From: Blakeslea trispora
Taxonomy: Eukaryota; Mucoromycota; Mucoromycetes; Mucorales; Choanephoraceae
Reading direction: 5' to 3'
DNA length: 64,000 nt
Assembly (NCBI GenBank): GCA_025331445.1
Contig: JAIWNE010000031.1
Location: 62,001 to 126,000, forward strand
Below the pieces are notes generated by a model, which did not search any database, was not told where the DNA came from, and was given only the letters and a program-made list of their open reading frames with translations. The translations under genes and the position numbers were made by a program. Shown piece by piece: positions 43,904 through 57,140 of this stretch. Within the stretch, counting starts at the first letter, position 1. Each line of letters starts with the position of its first letter.

Positions 43904-46900
43904 ATGAAAGAACCAAACAATCAAAACGTCACTTTTGACACTCCCAAGACACATAATGAAAAAGATTTCAAAGTGCTACATAACGAAAGGACCTCAACAG
44001 GAACATCGATTGGAACTACAGAGAGCAATGACAAGCGCTCCATTGTAAAGGCATTTGTCATGCGCAAGAGAAATTTGATTAGACGTAGATCAAAGCATGA
44101 TGAGCCGGTGAAAGAAGGACCTCCTTACCACACTATGAATACCGATACTATCGTTGGTTTGCTCAAAACAGATTCAGAAAACGGGTTGAAAGAGGCTGTT
44201 ATAGAAGAAAAGCGAGCTCAGCATGGCGTAAATGAGATGGAAGGTGATGGCGGCGTTAATCCTATAAAGTTGTTGATGAAGCAATTCTTCAACATATTGG
44301 TACTGATCCTTGTTATTGCTATGGTGGTATCCTTTGTATTTAAAGATTGGGTAGAAGGTGGTGTCATTGCTGGTATCATGTTGATCAATGCCGGCATTGG
44401 ATTTCTTCAAGAATTTAAGGCTGAGAAGACTATGGACTCTCTTCGTCAAATGGCTTCTCCCACTGCACAAGTGATCCGTGACGGACATGAGAAGACTGTA
44501 GCTACAAAAGACCTTGTTCCTGGAGATTTGATTATTCTCAATAACGGTGACGTTGTAGGTGCTGATTGTCGTGTAGTTGACTCTTTTAACATGGAGGTTG
44601 ACGAAGCGCTGCTTACAGGTGAATCGCTTCCTGTCAGCAAAGTGTAAGTTGGGAAATTCGTTGCCTGATGTTTTTCTTTTACTCATTTTAATTCTTATTT
44701 CGTAACTATAGTAATGATGTTCTTGAAAACAAAAATGTTCCTCTAGGTGATCGAATCAATATGCTCTACTCTAGTACTACGCTTGTAAAGGGACGTGGTC
44801 AAGCCATTGTGGTTGCTACTGGTATGCAAACAGAGATCGGTAAAATTGCCAAAAGGCTGCTAGATAATGACAGTAATACACGTACACCTCTTCAAAAGTC
44901 ACTCGACCGTATGGCATTGGTTCTTTTGGCTGTTGCCATTATTGCCCTGATCATTGTCTTTGCCGTAGCTAAATTTCAAATAGATGATCAAGTTGTTTTG
45001 TATGCTATTTCCACAGCCATTGCTGTTATCCCTGAAGGCCTGATTGCTGTAGTTACTCTCACTCAAGCGTTTGGTGTCAATGCCATGGCCAGAGCCAATG
45101 CTCTTGTTCGTCGCTTGGTTGCTTTGGAAAATCTAGGTGCTGTTACCAACATTTGTTCTGATAAAACAGGCACACTAACACAATCTAAAATGGTCTTGAC
45201 TCGCTTTTGGAGACCTGAAGCTGGATTCTACAAGGTGTCTGGCCTTGGTTTTAGCATTGAAGGCGATGTGCATCTTGAAGGCGAGCAAGATGGCACCATG
45301 AAAACGAAGGTGTCAAAAGAAAACATGGATTTTGGTCTTCAGCAAATGGTGAAAACCGCCGCTCTTTGTAATATGAGTCAAGTACGTCAAGACAAAGAGA
45401 CGAACGAATGGTACGGTATTGGCGATCCCACTGAGGTTGCTCTCCAGGTGTTTGCTCACAAGCTACAATCAGGCAAGCCCTTTTTTATTGAAGAAGGTTG
45501 GAAACTCAAGCTGGAATTCCCTTTTGATTCATCCATCAAGCGTATGAGCGTAGTCTGTCAATCAAATGATGGAAATCAGATAGCATTCTTAAAAGGTGCT
45601 ACTGAGCGTGTTTTGGAGTGTTGCTCAGGTATCCAGCTCTCGTCTAAAGGCGATGTTCAGCCCATGGACTCAAAGGAACTCTTTGACCTTATCTTGCCCA
45701 AGGTAGAGACATTAGCTGATGGTGGTCTTCGCGTTCTCTCACTTGCGTACAAGCCTATGAATTCTCCTACTGAAGAACAGATGAATCGTGAAGATCTAGA
45801 GCGAGATATGATTTTCTTGGGACTTGTTGGTATCTATGACCCTCCTAGAGCTGAATCCAAAGATGCGGTTGAGAAATGTCATCAAGCAGGTATTGCTGTT
45901 CATATGCTTACTGGTGATCATATTGCTACAGCCAGAGCTATTGCAAAGGAAGTTGGTATTATTCCTTCAAACGGAGAACATGATCATCTTGTCATGCCTG
46001 CTCAAGAGTTTGATGCACTTTCCGAGGAAAGTATTGATCAATTAACTGCACTTCCGCTGGTTATCGCTCGTTGTAGTCCTGATACAAAAGTCAAAATGAT
46101 CGAAGCTCTTCATCGCCGAAAATGTATAGTAGCTATGACAGGTGATGGTGTGAACGATAGTCCCTCCTTGAAGAAGTCAGATATTGGTATTGCCATGGGT
46201 CAAGGTGGTTCAGACGTGGCCAAACAAGCCTCCGATATTATTCTAGTGGATGACAACTTTGCCACTATAGTGAGCGCTGTTGAAGAAGGTCGCCGAGTAT
46301 TCGCTAATATCTCTAAGTTTGTTGTCCATATGATTTCTGTGAACGTTGCTGAATTGACACCATTGCTTTTGTGTTTGATTTTCAAACAAGGAGATCAGAT
46401 TGTGTACCCTCTATCACCTATTGAAATCTTGTTCAATAACTTGGTTACTTCTGCACCACCTGCATCCGCTTTGGGCTTAGAGCCAGTGCATCCACAACAA
46501 ATGAGGGTACCTCCTCGAACCAGTAAAGAATCCTTATTCTGCAACCGAAACATCATTGATATTCTCTATTATGGTATTTTGATGGGTCTTATTTGTATGG
46601 CCAACTATGCTGTTGTCATCTTTGGTTATGGCAGTGGAAGTCTTGGTGAAAACTGTAATCTCGCGCTTGGTCAAAACGAATTTAGAGACACTTGTATTGA
46701 TGTTTATCATGCTCGTGGTGCCCTGTTTACTACAATGACTGTATTACTGCTTCTTCATGCCCAGACATGTAGAGATCTTATCAATCCAACCTGGACTATC
46801 AAAGGCTTTACTCGAAAGCAAAATTACTATCTGTATGCATCATGGCTATTTGGCTTTGCCATTATGTTCATTGTGCTTTATGTACCAGTGTAAGTTCTTT

Positions 46901-47083
46901 GCTTTATGATCTCATAGAAAAATTTGGCTCACTTTTTCTTTTTCTTGATATAGTATCAACACTGAAGTTTTTAAGCATCTAGGAATTGATTGGGAGTGGG
47001 GCATGGTGGCTGCCTCATCTGTTGTGTATATTGTGCTAGCTGAGCTCTATAAATGGTTTAAGCGAAAGTTATTTCCTGCATAA
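43904..47083 (+). CDS. ENA: ENA-type (P-type IID) Na+/K+ exporting ATPase
   Basis: Three exons: 43904-44643, 44712-46889, 46954-47083, giving 1,015 aa. Order: a basic cytosolic N-terminus (about 95 aa, with MRKRNLIRRRSKHDE), then GPPYHTMNTDTIVGLLKTD (cation ATPase N domain), M1-M2, the actuator loop with TGES at 238-241, M4 with IPEGL near 353-357, phosphorylation motif DKTGTLT at D397, LKGAT and ARCSPD...TGDGVND hinge motifs, and C-terminal membrane helices. IPEGLIAVVTL and the overall layout match the fungal ENA class rather than SERCA or PMR1. Such pumps export Na+ and sometimes K+ across the plasma membrane. The frame is open 55 codons upstream but has no ATG, so M at 43904 is the start. 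The gene is convergent with the MDR gene, with 27 bp between stops. Confidence 0.93.
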
Positions 47084-47110
47084 GGAAAACGATTTTATTT
47101 ATTGACTAGT

Positions 47111-48369
47111 TTAAAGTTTGGGACTACCAGTAGTGCTTCCAAATTCGATGACTAATTTACCAAATTGTTCGCCTTGACTATAATAAAAGAAGAAATGAGT
47201 TGCCTTTCATTTCGATTGATTAGAAGAAAACAACTTACCTAATGGTAGCAATAGCCTCATCAATTGAATTAGCATTCAAACCGTTCCATACACGAGAAAC
47301 AACAGGCTTAATCTTGTGTTGTTTGACGAATTCAACCATTTCCTTGAATTCTCTTCTTGAGCCCATAGTAGATCCCTTGACATCAATGTTCTTCAATGCA
47401 TGACCCATAGTGAAAGGGAAGCCTTCAGTATTGGCTGTTTGACCATAGCAAACTATAATACCACCTGTCCTCATCACCTTTGGATAAGCAGTACATAAAG
47501 AACTACCTGAGCCATCAATGACAGCTGAAATCAAATTGTTGCCAAGTAGTTTTTTCAATTCATCCATTGGTTTTTCTGTGTGAGAAGAGAGAGAGAGAGA
47601 GAGAAAGATGAGATACATGCTATTCGAAAGAAAACCAAAGAGACTTACCATGCTTATAATTAATACCACCTTTGGCACCCAACTTGATCGCCTTTTGAAT
47701 CTTCTCATCACTTGAGGAAGTGACATAAACATGAGCACCAGCAGCAACAGCAAATTGAAGAGCAAACAAAGCGACACCTCCGCCAATACCGGTAATCAAT
47801 ACATGTTCACCCTTCTGAACAAGACCCTTTGTAAACAGTGCTCGATAAGCAGTTAAACCAGCCAAGGGCAAAGCGGCAGCTTCGGCATTGGAGAGATGCT
47901 CAGGACAGGCAACTAAATCTACTGTGTTGATGGAAACAGGCTCTTCTGTAAGAGTGCCAATTAAAGGTAACAAGCCCAAAATGGAAAAGCTTCTTTCAGG
48001 ACCTCTTGCATCAGAGTCCCAACCGTATCCAGGATTTAACAAGACACGTTGACCTTCGCGTAAACCAGACGCATCTGTCTTTACTATATGTGCGACGCCA
48101 TCAGCACCAATGACAGAGCCGGTTTTAATGCCAGGATATTGACCTTTCAAAATCCAAAAGTCACTATTGTAAATATTTGTAAATTTCAATTTATGCAAAA
48201 ATAAAAAAAAGTACGCGTATATTTATTACCGATGATTCAAAGCAGCAGCCTTAATTTTAACGACGGATTGGTTGTCTTGAGTCTCGGGGCCTTTGTTTTC
48301 CTTCAACTCAAAACCATACTTGTACTTTGTCTTAGTAGTTGGGTTTTGGGAGAGAGTGACAGATACCAT
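47111..48369 (-). CDS. MDR-superfamily oxidoreductase, quinone-oxidoreductase-like
   Basis: Four exons on the minus strand: 48369-48230, 48163-47649, 47575-47239, 47177-47111, giving 352 aa. An N-terminal GroES-like domain (AAALNHRDFWILKGQYPG, SVIGADGVAHIV) is followed by a Rossmann domain with HVLITGIGGGVALFALQFA and AHVYVTSSSDEK, then a C-terminal EFGSTTGSP end. The classic catalytic zinc ligands of alcohol dehydrogenases are missing (NHRD instead of the Cys site), which points to a zinc-free NAD(P)H quinone/enone reductase type. Substrate unknown. Intron 2 has a GA repeat. It is convergent with the ENA ATPase. Confidence 0.9.
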
Positions 48370-48884
48370 GTTTATGATTAACAAAAAAAAAAAAAATATA
48401 GAAAGAAAAAAAGAAAAACTAATTTAATACTTTTTTCTTTTAAGTATTAGTCAGCACTCAAAGTGTTACTTTTCACACACACACCAATTATGCCTTATTT
48501 TGTAATGTCAAAAAGTTAGTTTAAACATCGTATTCATCAAGGCTTAAATAATCTTTGAGTGACAAGATCATTCTATATAATACAGTAGCCTACAAATTCT
48601 TTCCATAGTCATAGATAAACACTCTTATCTATATGTACCAAGATACTGGGTTGCTCTTGAAGCTTGTACAGTTGTTTACTTGCCCAATCAAGCTTGATTC
48701 TATTGAGCCGTTTTCTGTTAGTTGGTCATTACAAAAAAATAAAAGAGACATACATTTTTTTTATGCTAAAGACCTTCAAGACATACAATGATGCTGATTT
48801 ATGAGACCAAAAGCTAACTTTTATACCAGCAATTTGATATTGTGCTCACTTTATTTATTTTTACATTCAATAAGTTGAACAAGA
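48370..48884. other. Intergenic between KHDC4-like and MDR genes
   Basis: 515 bp serving as promoter of the MDR gene and 3' flank of the KH-domain gene, both on the minus strand. AT-rich with A-runs. No gene seen. Confidence 0.6.
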
Positions 48885-49359
48885 TCAAGATGAAGGTGGA
48901 GGTGGGGGAGGAGGAGCAGATGAGTAATCTTCGTCTTCTGCTGGTGGTGGAGGGGGAGGAGGAGGAGGGGACCCACTGCCTGTATGAGCAGGGGGAGGAG
49001 GAGGGGGAGTAGATGTTGCTGAGTTAGGGGCAGATGAAGTGGCAGCAGGTGCATTAGGATCAGAATAACCATAATAGTTATAATAAGCATTGGGGTCATA
49101 CTGATATCCTTGAGCTGACTGTTGAGCATAGTAGTTATTGTAGTATTGGTTGTATGCATCGTAGTCATAAGCCCCACTGGCGTCAGCTCCAGTCGTATTG
49201 GCAGCAGGAGTGTTATAGCTATGATAGTTGTTGTACTTTTTTTTTCAAAAAAAAAAAAAAAGAAGAGAAAATGAAGGTTAGAAGGAAAAAGAAAAACAGG
49301 TTAGTACTTTTCAATTTTTTTTTCTTCTTCTTCTTATCTCTTTTTAATGGATAGTTGAA

Positions 49360-49390
<31 letters not shown>

Positions 49391-50243
49391 ATAGTTAAAC
49401 ATCCACAAGCTCTACTTACGCCATTGTAACGAACTGAATTGTTATATCCACCTCCTCTACCATAACCATATTGGTTAGGTGGAGGTCCTCTTTCTGCTTC
49501 TGCCTTTACTGTGTCCAGTAAGTCTTGAGTGAGCTTAACACCAGCTTCCAGTCCATCTTCTCGAATACATCTTATTCATTAAAAGCATTGCTTAGTTCAC
49601 ACTAGAAAAACTTCATGTTAAATACACACTTACGAAAGATGTACATGTAAAGGCTCATCAGATTCTACACCGGTACTAGCTTCATAAAATCCGGAACCTT
49701 TACCCTTCAGCTGCACTCGACAACCTGTTTCTTGTTGAATGTGTTTGACAAAGGCACCATTAGGACCAACGATTTTAGCACGAAGGTTGAAATGAGGTGT
49801 ACCGCCTACTTCTACAGGTAATCGCTTTTCAAAAAACTTTCGTTCGGGTCGCTTCATTTCAGGTCTAGGATGTTCTTCTCTAGGTGCAAACCCGGTGCCT
49901 GGTTGAGGGACTTGGGCCGTCTCAATTAGTTCTTCAATCTTGGCAATTGCCTTATCAAGAGATTCTTTGGTGGATGCAGTGATGTGCAAATAAAGTGGAG
50001 GTTCTTTTTCAGTTGCAAGTGATTTGTCTGGGTAATATTTTCCACGTGAAATGACATCTACCAAAAGAGAGAAATAAGCATTTCAGTATACATTGAATTC
50101 ATTTTTGTTTTTTCAGGCTTTTACCTGCACCAGTTTCTTGTTGAATTTGTGTTTGAGTGGCACCTCTTGTTAACATGTATCTATTCTTTAAGTCGTTGAT
50201 TGGAATATCTTTGACAAATTCACTTTCTTTAGATGATGTGACT

Positions 50244-50282
<39 letters not shown>

Positions 50283-50702
50283 GCGGCAGCAGCGGCGGCC
50301 GCAGCACTAGCAGAACTAGGAGGTGGAGAAGAAGAATTGCTGTTGTTTGTAGCTTGTGTAGTACTAGAACTTTGAATTGCGTCTGTATCATCGTTCATGT
50401 TGGCAGGAGAGTCGTCTATGGCAATGCCTTTTCGAGCCAACATGGCATTGATCCTGGCAGCAGCCTCGCCTTTGAAACCATTATAAATATCTGAAAATGC
50501 GTGTTGCTTTAGAAAATAACTTACTGACAGCCTTGCTAGGATCTTCTTCGTTTCTTTGCATCTTTTCACTTGGGCCTTGGTCTCCATTATCGTCTTGGTC
50601 CCACTTTCTTTTCCTATGGTTTGAAACACGAGTTAGTCTTTTGTCTCATTTTACTCAGAGCTTAAAGCTAATTCTGCAAACCTACTTGATTGACTCTGAC
50701 AT
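48885..50702 (-). CDS. KHDC4/BLOM7-like KH-domain RNA-binding protein
   Basis: Six exons on the minus strand: 50702-50686, 50613-50525, 50490-50125, 50057-49634, 49570-49420, 49235-48885, giving 465 aa. The start MSESIKKRKWDQDDNG is the basic/W motif of this family. Residues 98-118 are 21 Ala. Then DIPINDLKNRYMLTRGATQT and IQQETGA (first KH-like domain), and LRAKIVGPNGAFVKHIQQET with GCRVQLKGKGSGF (second KH domain, GPNG loop). The C-terminus is Tyr/Asn-rich (NQYYNNYYAQQ) and ends in poly-Pro. Human KHDC4 influences pre-mRNA splicing. Exon 1 is 17 nt. The last intron (49419-49236) carries a CT repeat and its acceptor follows a purine run, so that boundary is the weakest. Confidence 0.88.
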
Positions 50703-51044
50703 TGTTTAAAGGCTAAAAAGAAAGAAAGTGTTCTTTTCTTTGTTTTTATAAAAAAAAAAAAATTCTAAATTTTGGGTTAAATGCACCCCCCTCTTTGACT
50801 GTGTATCCAATTTAAGCTGAATAAACGATTCTGACTGAAACAAATTTAATACAGGAAAGCGCAAAGGAGGCGGATATCTCATATAAGGAGAGGAAGAGCG
50901 GTGAATCAAGTAGAAAAAAAAAAAGAAAGATGATTTATTGTTGCTTATTGTGTGTATGTGTATATATGGGTGTGAGTGAGAATGAATTGAAGTCAATTGG
51001 ACAAAACAAATGGAATAAAAGGGGAATAAAAAGAAACTAGCTAT
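50703..51044. other. Intergenic, no gene seen
   Basis: Upstream region of the KH-domain gene and 3' flank of the GLTP gene. A/T tracts and TATATATGGGTGTGAGTG-type DNA near 50960; nothing else supported. Confidence 0.5.
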
Positions 51045-51843
51045 TTACATGCCTTTGATGTAGGCAGGATTAGCAGTGAAGACTTCCTGAATGTTTCGAA
51101 TGATTCTTTCAAGGGCTTCGAGCCATTGTCTCATTTGAGTCTGTCCAGCTTCATCTTGAACACCAATCTTCTTGTAGAAGTCTTCGCGATAAGGACAAGC
51201 CTTCATAGCAAGGGCAAATACGGGACGAACAAACATATTGTGGAACTTCTTCAAAGTGCTTTCATATGACTCAGTGAAGGAGACAGTCAATTCTTCAGAA
51301 CCATTGTCCAGACTGCGACGCAAAGCTTGAGCAGTAAAATCAAGACCTCTAATAGTTTAAATTAAATTAGGTCCCCGTTTTTTTTTTCTTATTTTTGGCA
51401 GAGATTCTTCTTTACCTTGTCAACCACAAAAGACCTTCAGTAGCAACTCTCTTCTTTTCGGGAGCTTCAGTAGCCATCAATTCTTGGAGAGTAGCATTAG
51501 CAGTAGGGTTGGTCAAATAACGGTCTCTGATTTTCTATCGTTAGAGAAAAAGACGCGAGAATAAGAAACACAGTTTTTCTCTTTTTATAGAAACAAATAA
51601 CTTACCTTAATGTTACCGTTCATATCCTTTTGGACAACAGCAAAAGCAGAAGAACCGAGTAAGTCTGATAGTAAAAGAAAGAAAGAAGACAGTTAGAGAT
51701 GAGTTCATCTCTCTCTTTTAACATAACAACTTACCAAAGAGCTTGACAAGACCTTCAGTAGCTTCAAGAAATTGTTCGGTGTTAATACCGTTGGAAGTGT
51801 CAACATCAACGTAAGAGCGTTGGAGAGTATCAAAGTAGGTCAT
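51045..51843 (-). CDS. Glycolipid transfer protein (GLTP fold)
   Basis: Four exons on the minus strand: 51843-51735, 51664-51606, 51534-51416, 51348-51045, giving 196 aa, the normal size for a stand-alone GLTP. MTYFDTLQRSYVDVD and FLEATEGLVKLFDLLGSSAF open the all-helical fold. The glycolipid-head-group residues are all present: D50, N54 and K57 (DMNGNIKK), W93 (LLWLTRG) and H132 (KFHNMFVRPVF), equivalent to D48/N52/K55/W96/H140 of human GLTP. The protein shuttles glucosyl- or other glycosphingolipids between membranes; the fungal relative HET-C2 has this activity. It ends PAYIKGM. All introns are short and canonical. Confidence 0.94.
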
Positions 51844-52309
51844 ATTAATAAAAAAAAAAAGTGATTGAAAGAAAAGAAGAAGAAGAAAAAAAGAAAGAAG
51901 ACGAGTAGCACGTTAAATTCGTTGGTTATTTTTAGCTTTGACTTCTTGTGCTTTTTAATTTAGTTGCACAAATTTCTTTTTTTGTTCCTCTGACTAAAGC
52001 ACACATGTTCCTGAATTATTGTCTATTATATGGCAGAGATGAGTGATCGCATTTCTCTTTAATATGCTGATGATTTTTTAAATGCATGATGTATTGAAGC
52101 CATGTCGAAGTGTAAGAGGCAGACAAGAGTTATCTGTTTAGACACCTTTATAAGTTCAAAAGTTAGGTCACTTAAAAATAACTATGCTTTATTATTTTAA
52201 CTTTAAAGGCCGAACAATAGCAACCTTCTGTTGTCTACAATCAGACAGATGTATACATTTCTTGCTATCTGTATCGACATACTCAATTGATACTCTCATT
52301 GAGCCAAGC

Positions 52310-52312
<3 letters not shown>

Positions 52313-52372
<60 letters not shown>
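52313..52372. repeat. (TC)30 microsatellite
   Basis: Sixty bases of perfect dinucleotide repeat in the spacer between the GLTP promoter and the 3' end of the gene at 52447-53196. Confidence 0.95.
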
Positions 52373-52377
<5 letters not shown>

Positions 52378-52446
52378 GAAATCTGTTTCTCTTTTTTTTT
52401 TCATGCAAAATCATCCATTGTTTTGCATGCTTCTTTTTTAATTTAT

Positions 52447-53196
52447 TTACTTTAAGTGATTGTATGAAATGGCATATTCTTTGGAGCATAAACTTGCCAT
52501 CTTCTCCTTGTCGTTTTCGCATTGATTTTGCAGAAATCTAGACAGTAAGAAAGCAGAGAACAAAGTGCACAATTTGAATATCAACAATAAGTGCCCATGC
52601 GTTAATTCTTGAATAGCAGTAACAACTTGTTCATCTTTCCTTTCCAAATCTTGATCGAATGTTTCTTTCAAGTACTTGTCTGCCTCTTCATTCATCTTGT
52701 ACAAATAATGGTCGTCCCTTAATTGGTTGATCGCATAAAACAAAACAGACCTTCTAAACAGAACAAAAAAGATATCAGTCAACATGATCTCCAACAGTAG
52801 ATAAACAAGAATTACTCTTTCATGTCGTTATGATGTGCTCTCTTGTATTTGTTTAACGATTTTTGAATTGCTTCCATCAGTTTAACTGAATCGTATTCAT
52901 ACAAAGATAGCCATTTTTTCACTTTGTCATGATACCGCTTTAGTTTGCGTTTCTGTAGTAAAAACATATGGTTTTTGACATAATATCTTTTTGCCTTCAT
53001 ATGATCGCCACCTTGAGAAGGTCTTCCTTGTTTGCCAGTGTTGGTTTCCAAAAAGGTATCACTAGCCAAGAATTCAGCGACACCCACTAGGACAGAGCAT
53101 TAATGCCTCTTTCAATTTGACATTTGTTCGCATGACAGTGTTTTTCTATCAACCTGAATTTTTTCTTTTTAGTCTTGTTCCTACAGACGATGACAT
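52447..53196 (-). CDS. Unknown helical protein with one membrane segment
   Basis: Three exons on the minus strand: 53196-53154, 53086-52816, 52750-52447, giving 205 aa beginning MSSSVGTRLKRKNSVGVAEF. I do not recognise the family. The N-terminal half is very basic and predicted helical (KAKRYYVKNHMFLLQKRKLK). The C-terminal half has a ~20-residue hydrophobic stretch (HLLLIFKLCTLFSAFLLSRF) followed by a short polar tail. The exon 1 donor is GTTGAT, weaker than usual, but it is the only choice that keeps frame with the ATG. The exon 3 acceptor is TTTAGAAG, using the second AG. No links to neighbours. Confidence 0.65.
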
Positions 53197-56100
53197 TATT
53201 TGAAAGATGAAGTGAAAGAGAGAGTGAGAGAAAAAAAAATGACAGGTAATTTTTTTTTTCCTAAAAATTCTTTATTCGGCAAAATCGATCAATTACTGCT
53301 TGATTTTAACCAAAAAAAATAAAAAATGTCAACTCAATCCAAGACATCAAAATATTGCTTGTGCAGCTTTATTCAGCCATTGATTACCATAGGAACCAAA
53401 CATCTTGAGCTTGTTTAGTTAATAAGATAAAGCAAATGAAGCAACTGTCTCTTAGTTGATAAAAAATGATGTTTTTAACTATACATAGCAATTCAGGCTT
53501 GATAAAATGCTTTATTTTGTTTCGATGTAGAGATTTAAATAAGCATAGTATATTTCACTCTTTTGTCAGATAAGATCCTCTTTGTATGCCATACAATGAT
53601 GCAGTAGCAGTTTGGCAATACAAGTCCAGTAGATACTAGCATCTATCATTAGCTTTTTGAAGAAACGAGAGAAAAGAAATCAAGCATTTCAACGTGAAAT
53701 CTAATCAACCTATTGCCATGCTAGAAGCGACTCTTCAACACATATTAAACAAGGTTTGGTTGCAAAAACCATCATGAATCAAAAGCAACACTTGAAATGA
53801 TAAAGAAGAATGAGTCAAAGAACAAGCTAGTATGTTACATAGCCCAGATGCTATTGTATGCGCTTCTTCATTTGTTAAACAGATACAAGTAAAGAAAAAG
53901 AGAACAAGGGATCTCCCTTCTTTATTTCTATTGCCGAGAATTTTGTGAATGTAATACTGTATGTACAGAACTAGTACAACATGCATTTAAGGATACCAAA
54001 TTTAAGGGTTTAGCCAAAACCAAGTCATGTTGTCTAGGCAACGAGGGACTGACTCGAACAAAAAGAGTTTTGTTGTCCTTTGGCAGCTAACAAATACAAA
54101 CTTTCAACATCATGTCATCATCAATTAGAGGTCACAATGCTTATGCCTGTCTCTTCTCTTTGTTGACATATGTTATTTATTTGGTAGTGTCCAAAATAGT
54201 TACAGTATTTTATTACCTATCACCAACTCTTCGTTACTGAACTTGGACCCTCACCTTTCCTGTTGACTATTTTTATGCTACAAATTCTCTGAATTTGACC
54301 TTTTGAACTATGTACATTTTTCCCAAATCCTTATCCTCTCTTTCTCCTTTCTATTGTTATCACATTGTGCACTTTGTTTAATTCTTTTTTTTTTTATTTT
54401 TCCAAGTAAATTCTTTAGCTTCATTGTACTTTTTTTTTTTTTTTTTTTTGAAAAAGGGGATCCCATCTATTTCTTTTCCGCTTTTGATTAAGGTTTTGCT
54501 TTCATCATGTTCAAAGTATCCCTTATTCTAACTTCGGAATAAAGGGTAAAAGAAAAGGCGCCTAATCAAGTGACACAAGACTGTCAAATGAAAGCATCAA
54601 ATAAACCAATAACCCGACACTGTTTTCTTTTTTTTTTTATTGCAAGTTCGTTTCCAACAGAAAATTATTCTTCTCAAATACATGCTTGTTACTACATAAT
54701 ATAAAATGGTGAGAGACATATGGTTGAGGCTTTGAAAGCCAGATTTCAGAAGATTTTGCAAAGAGTGATTGTATGCACTCGTGTACCAAGCAATTTACAG
54801 CAAATAATTAACCCCGAGTTACTTAACTGGGCAAATGGTCAGGTTTTTTGTTTCTTTTCTTTTTATTTACAACAGCCAGTTATTTCTCAAACTGGTTGTA
54901 AGCCTATTGAGATATTTAATTGAGAAATTACAGAAAAAAAACAAAAGCTCAATCCTTTCCAAGTTCCACCAATAGAAAATGAAATCAAGCATAAAGAACG
55001 GGCTTTTTATTATTAACATGATTCAGCGCCTTTCATTTTGTCTTACTTGAGAATTGAAAAGCTATCGCTCTATTCTTTCTTTGGAATATTCTTGTATCCC
55101 TTGATATACAACAGACTTCTGGCTGGTTGGGTATTTGATGATCACTTTGTAGCCAGTGCAGTCTTTTTTTTTTTTGAAAGAGAAGTCAAATCATTTTTAA
55201 TTGAGCATAAATTACACGTAGATCGTCCCTGAACTCGTGTCAATGCAGAGTTGTTTGATCTTCAGAGTGCCAAAGAAGTGATATAACAAAAAGCATGTGA
55301 AGGAAATTGAGATGTAAATGAACATATATTGTGCAGATCGGACAATAAATTTTTATGTATATTGTCTATCTTGATACTAATGCAATCCAACAAAGTCAAG
55401 TTCAAATTACTAGAATTGGGAATTATGGTTTGAATCTCTTTCAAACATGACATGCGAGACAGATCTCGAGAACTCCGACAGATGTAATTTTGAGATGCGA
55501 CAAGTATTTAATTTAATGGGTATTATTGATTCAGACAAAGAATATCTATAAATGGCAATATGTTATTAATTCAATCAAGGACAAAAGACAAAAACATATG
55601 CTACTTAAAGGATCTATTGTTTCAACTTCATTTTCGAATGTCGGGAACAACAAAACGCTTTATGTAATCATGAAAGATGAACATATGGCAAATCCTTTCT
55701 CCTTTTCTTATCCCCCGCTTTTTTCTTGATTTTCATGTTAGAAAACACGAAAAATAGTTTATTGTTTGTATAAGTTTTGACTTTATGCTCGTTACACGCC
55801 TTGAAAGAAATAGCCTCATAATTTCAATATCTTTGTCCAGACCTTTCTTTTTTTTTGTTGCACTATTGGGTAGTGTTGTTTTATTGTTGCTATGTTAGAT
55901 CAACCATGTGAATTGCCTGCTAAAATTGGATGATTTCATTTGCCTTTGTCGCTCTTAAACCCTTTTTTTTTTCCTTTTAAAAAAAAGAAAAAAAAAGTCA
56001 ATGCCTATTATCCCTTTTTTTCATTGACCTAAAATGTCTACAAGACACTTGAATGCATCAAAAGGATTGGTCAAACACAGAATATCAGGAGCAAATGTTA

Positions 56101-56561
56101 AAATCAAAATTCTGATCAAATTAGGCAATCTCATCTTGAAATCAATTCGTATTAGCAAGAAAGAATTCACTTGAGTTTGAAAAAATCAATTGTGTTTTGA
56201 CAGCAAGCATTTTTTCAATGTGTACAAGTAGTGGGTTAATTAATACTGTTTTATTGAGGAAGGGTGCCGAAACTTAGGATTACTATTGCTGTTCTAAAAT
56301 GACAGTTTCTAATATGTCTCTAGTATAAAAATGGGAATCAACAGAAACCTTATTACTCAAGCATATTTCTCTTGTAGAAAGAACATTCAATCTTTCTACC
56401 TTCTCCTCAATTTTTTTTTTTGCCTTTATATATCCCAACCTTTACCTTGCTTTTTTTCTTTACTTCTTTCTTTTGTTATCTATCCTCTCTCTCTTCTTCT
56501 TCTTCTTTTTCTCATTTACCCTTTTTCTTAATTCACTCTTAATTCACTAGTAATACAAAAC
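53197..56561. other. Gene-free stretch, 3.4 kb
   Basis: AT-rich DNA with long T-runs (e.g. about 54431-54449). One open patch at 54720-54923 (VEALKARFQKILQRVIVCTR) starts with an ATG in fair context and has a GT...CAG pair inside, but no family resemblance, so I do not call it a gene. The last ~200 bp are CT-rich, typical of the promoter of the homeodomain gene. Confidence 0.5.
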
Positions 56562-57140
56562 ATGCTCTCCATACGTAACATGCTGACTGAAAGCACCCCT
56601 ATCACAAAAGGAGCTGAATTGGACCACCATAGACCATCTGCCTTAGACATATCTTTCTTGCTTTGCCCTTCTGACAACACAAAATCTGAGCTCAACGATA
56701 CCCACCAACATCATTTTTGGACTGGCATCAATTACCATGAAGAAATATCAAACGACCACTGCTTCCGAAAATCAAATCTCAAACAACATCAAGAAAAAAG
56801 ATTGGTTGAACAAGAATTCTTCCATAGACGCAGACAATCTATATCTTCCTCTTCTTCCTCTTCCTCTTGTTCTTCCCCAGTCTCATCCTACGAAAAGTAC
56901 CTTAGCACAACACCTATCAAGGCAAAGAGAAGACGAGCATCTACCAAGCAATTAGATGTATTAAACAAAGTGTTTGAAAAAACATTTTTCCCTTCGACTC
57001 AGCTCAGAGCCGAATTAGGACGACAGCTAGGAATGAGCCCTAGAACAGTACAGATATGGTTCCAAAATAGACGTCAAGCCATTCGTACAAAAGAACGTAC
57101 TATTTCCAGCCGAGAAAGTTCAGTACCATCTGTGTTGTAA
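56562..57140 (+). CDS. Homeodomain transcription factor
   Basis: Single-exon frame of 192 aa. The homeodomain occupies about residues 119-178: basic N-terminal arm IKAKRRRASTKQLDVL, helix 1/2 region (LNKVFEKTFFPSTQLRAELG), and recognition helix TVQIWFQNRRQAIR with the invariant W166, F167, N169 and R171. A poly-Ser run (about 93-103) precedes it. The rest is polar. It resembles fungal typical (non-TALE) homeodomains such as the PHX1/YOX1 group. The residue after QNRR is Gln, where Lys or Met is common. Expected to be nuclear and DNA-binding; targets unknown. Confidence 0.92.
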   Translation: MLSIRNMLTESTPITKGAELDHHRPSALDISFLLCPSDNTKSELNDTHQHHFWTGINYHEEISNDHCFRKSNLKQHQEKRLVEQEFFHRRRQSISSSSSSSSCSSPVSSYEKYLSTTPIKAKRRRASTKQLDVLNKVFEKTFFPSTQLRAELGRQLGMSPRTVQIWFQNRRQAIRTKERTISSRESSVPSVL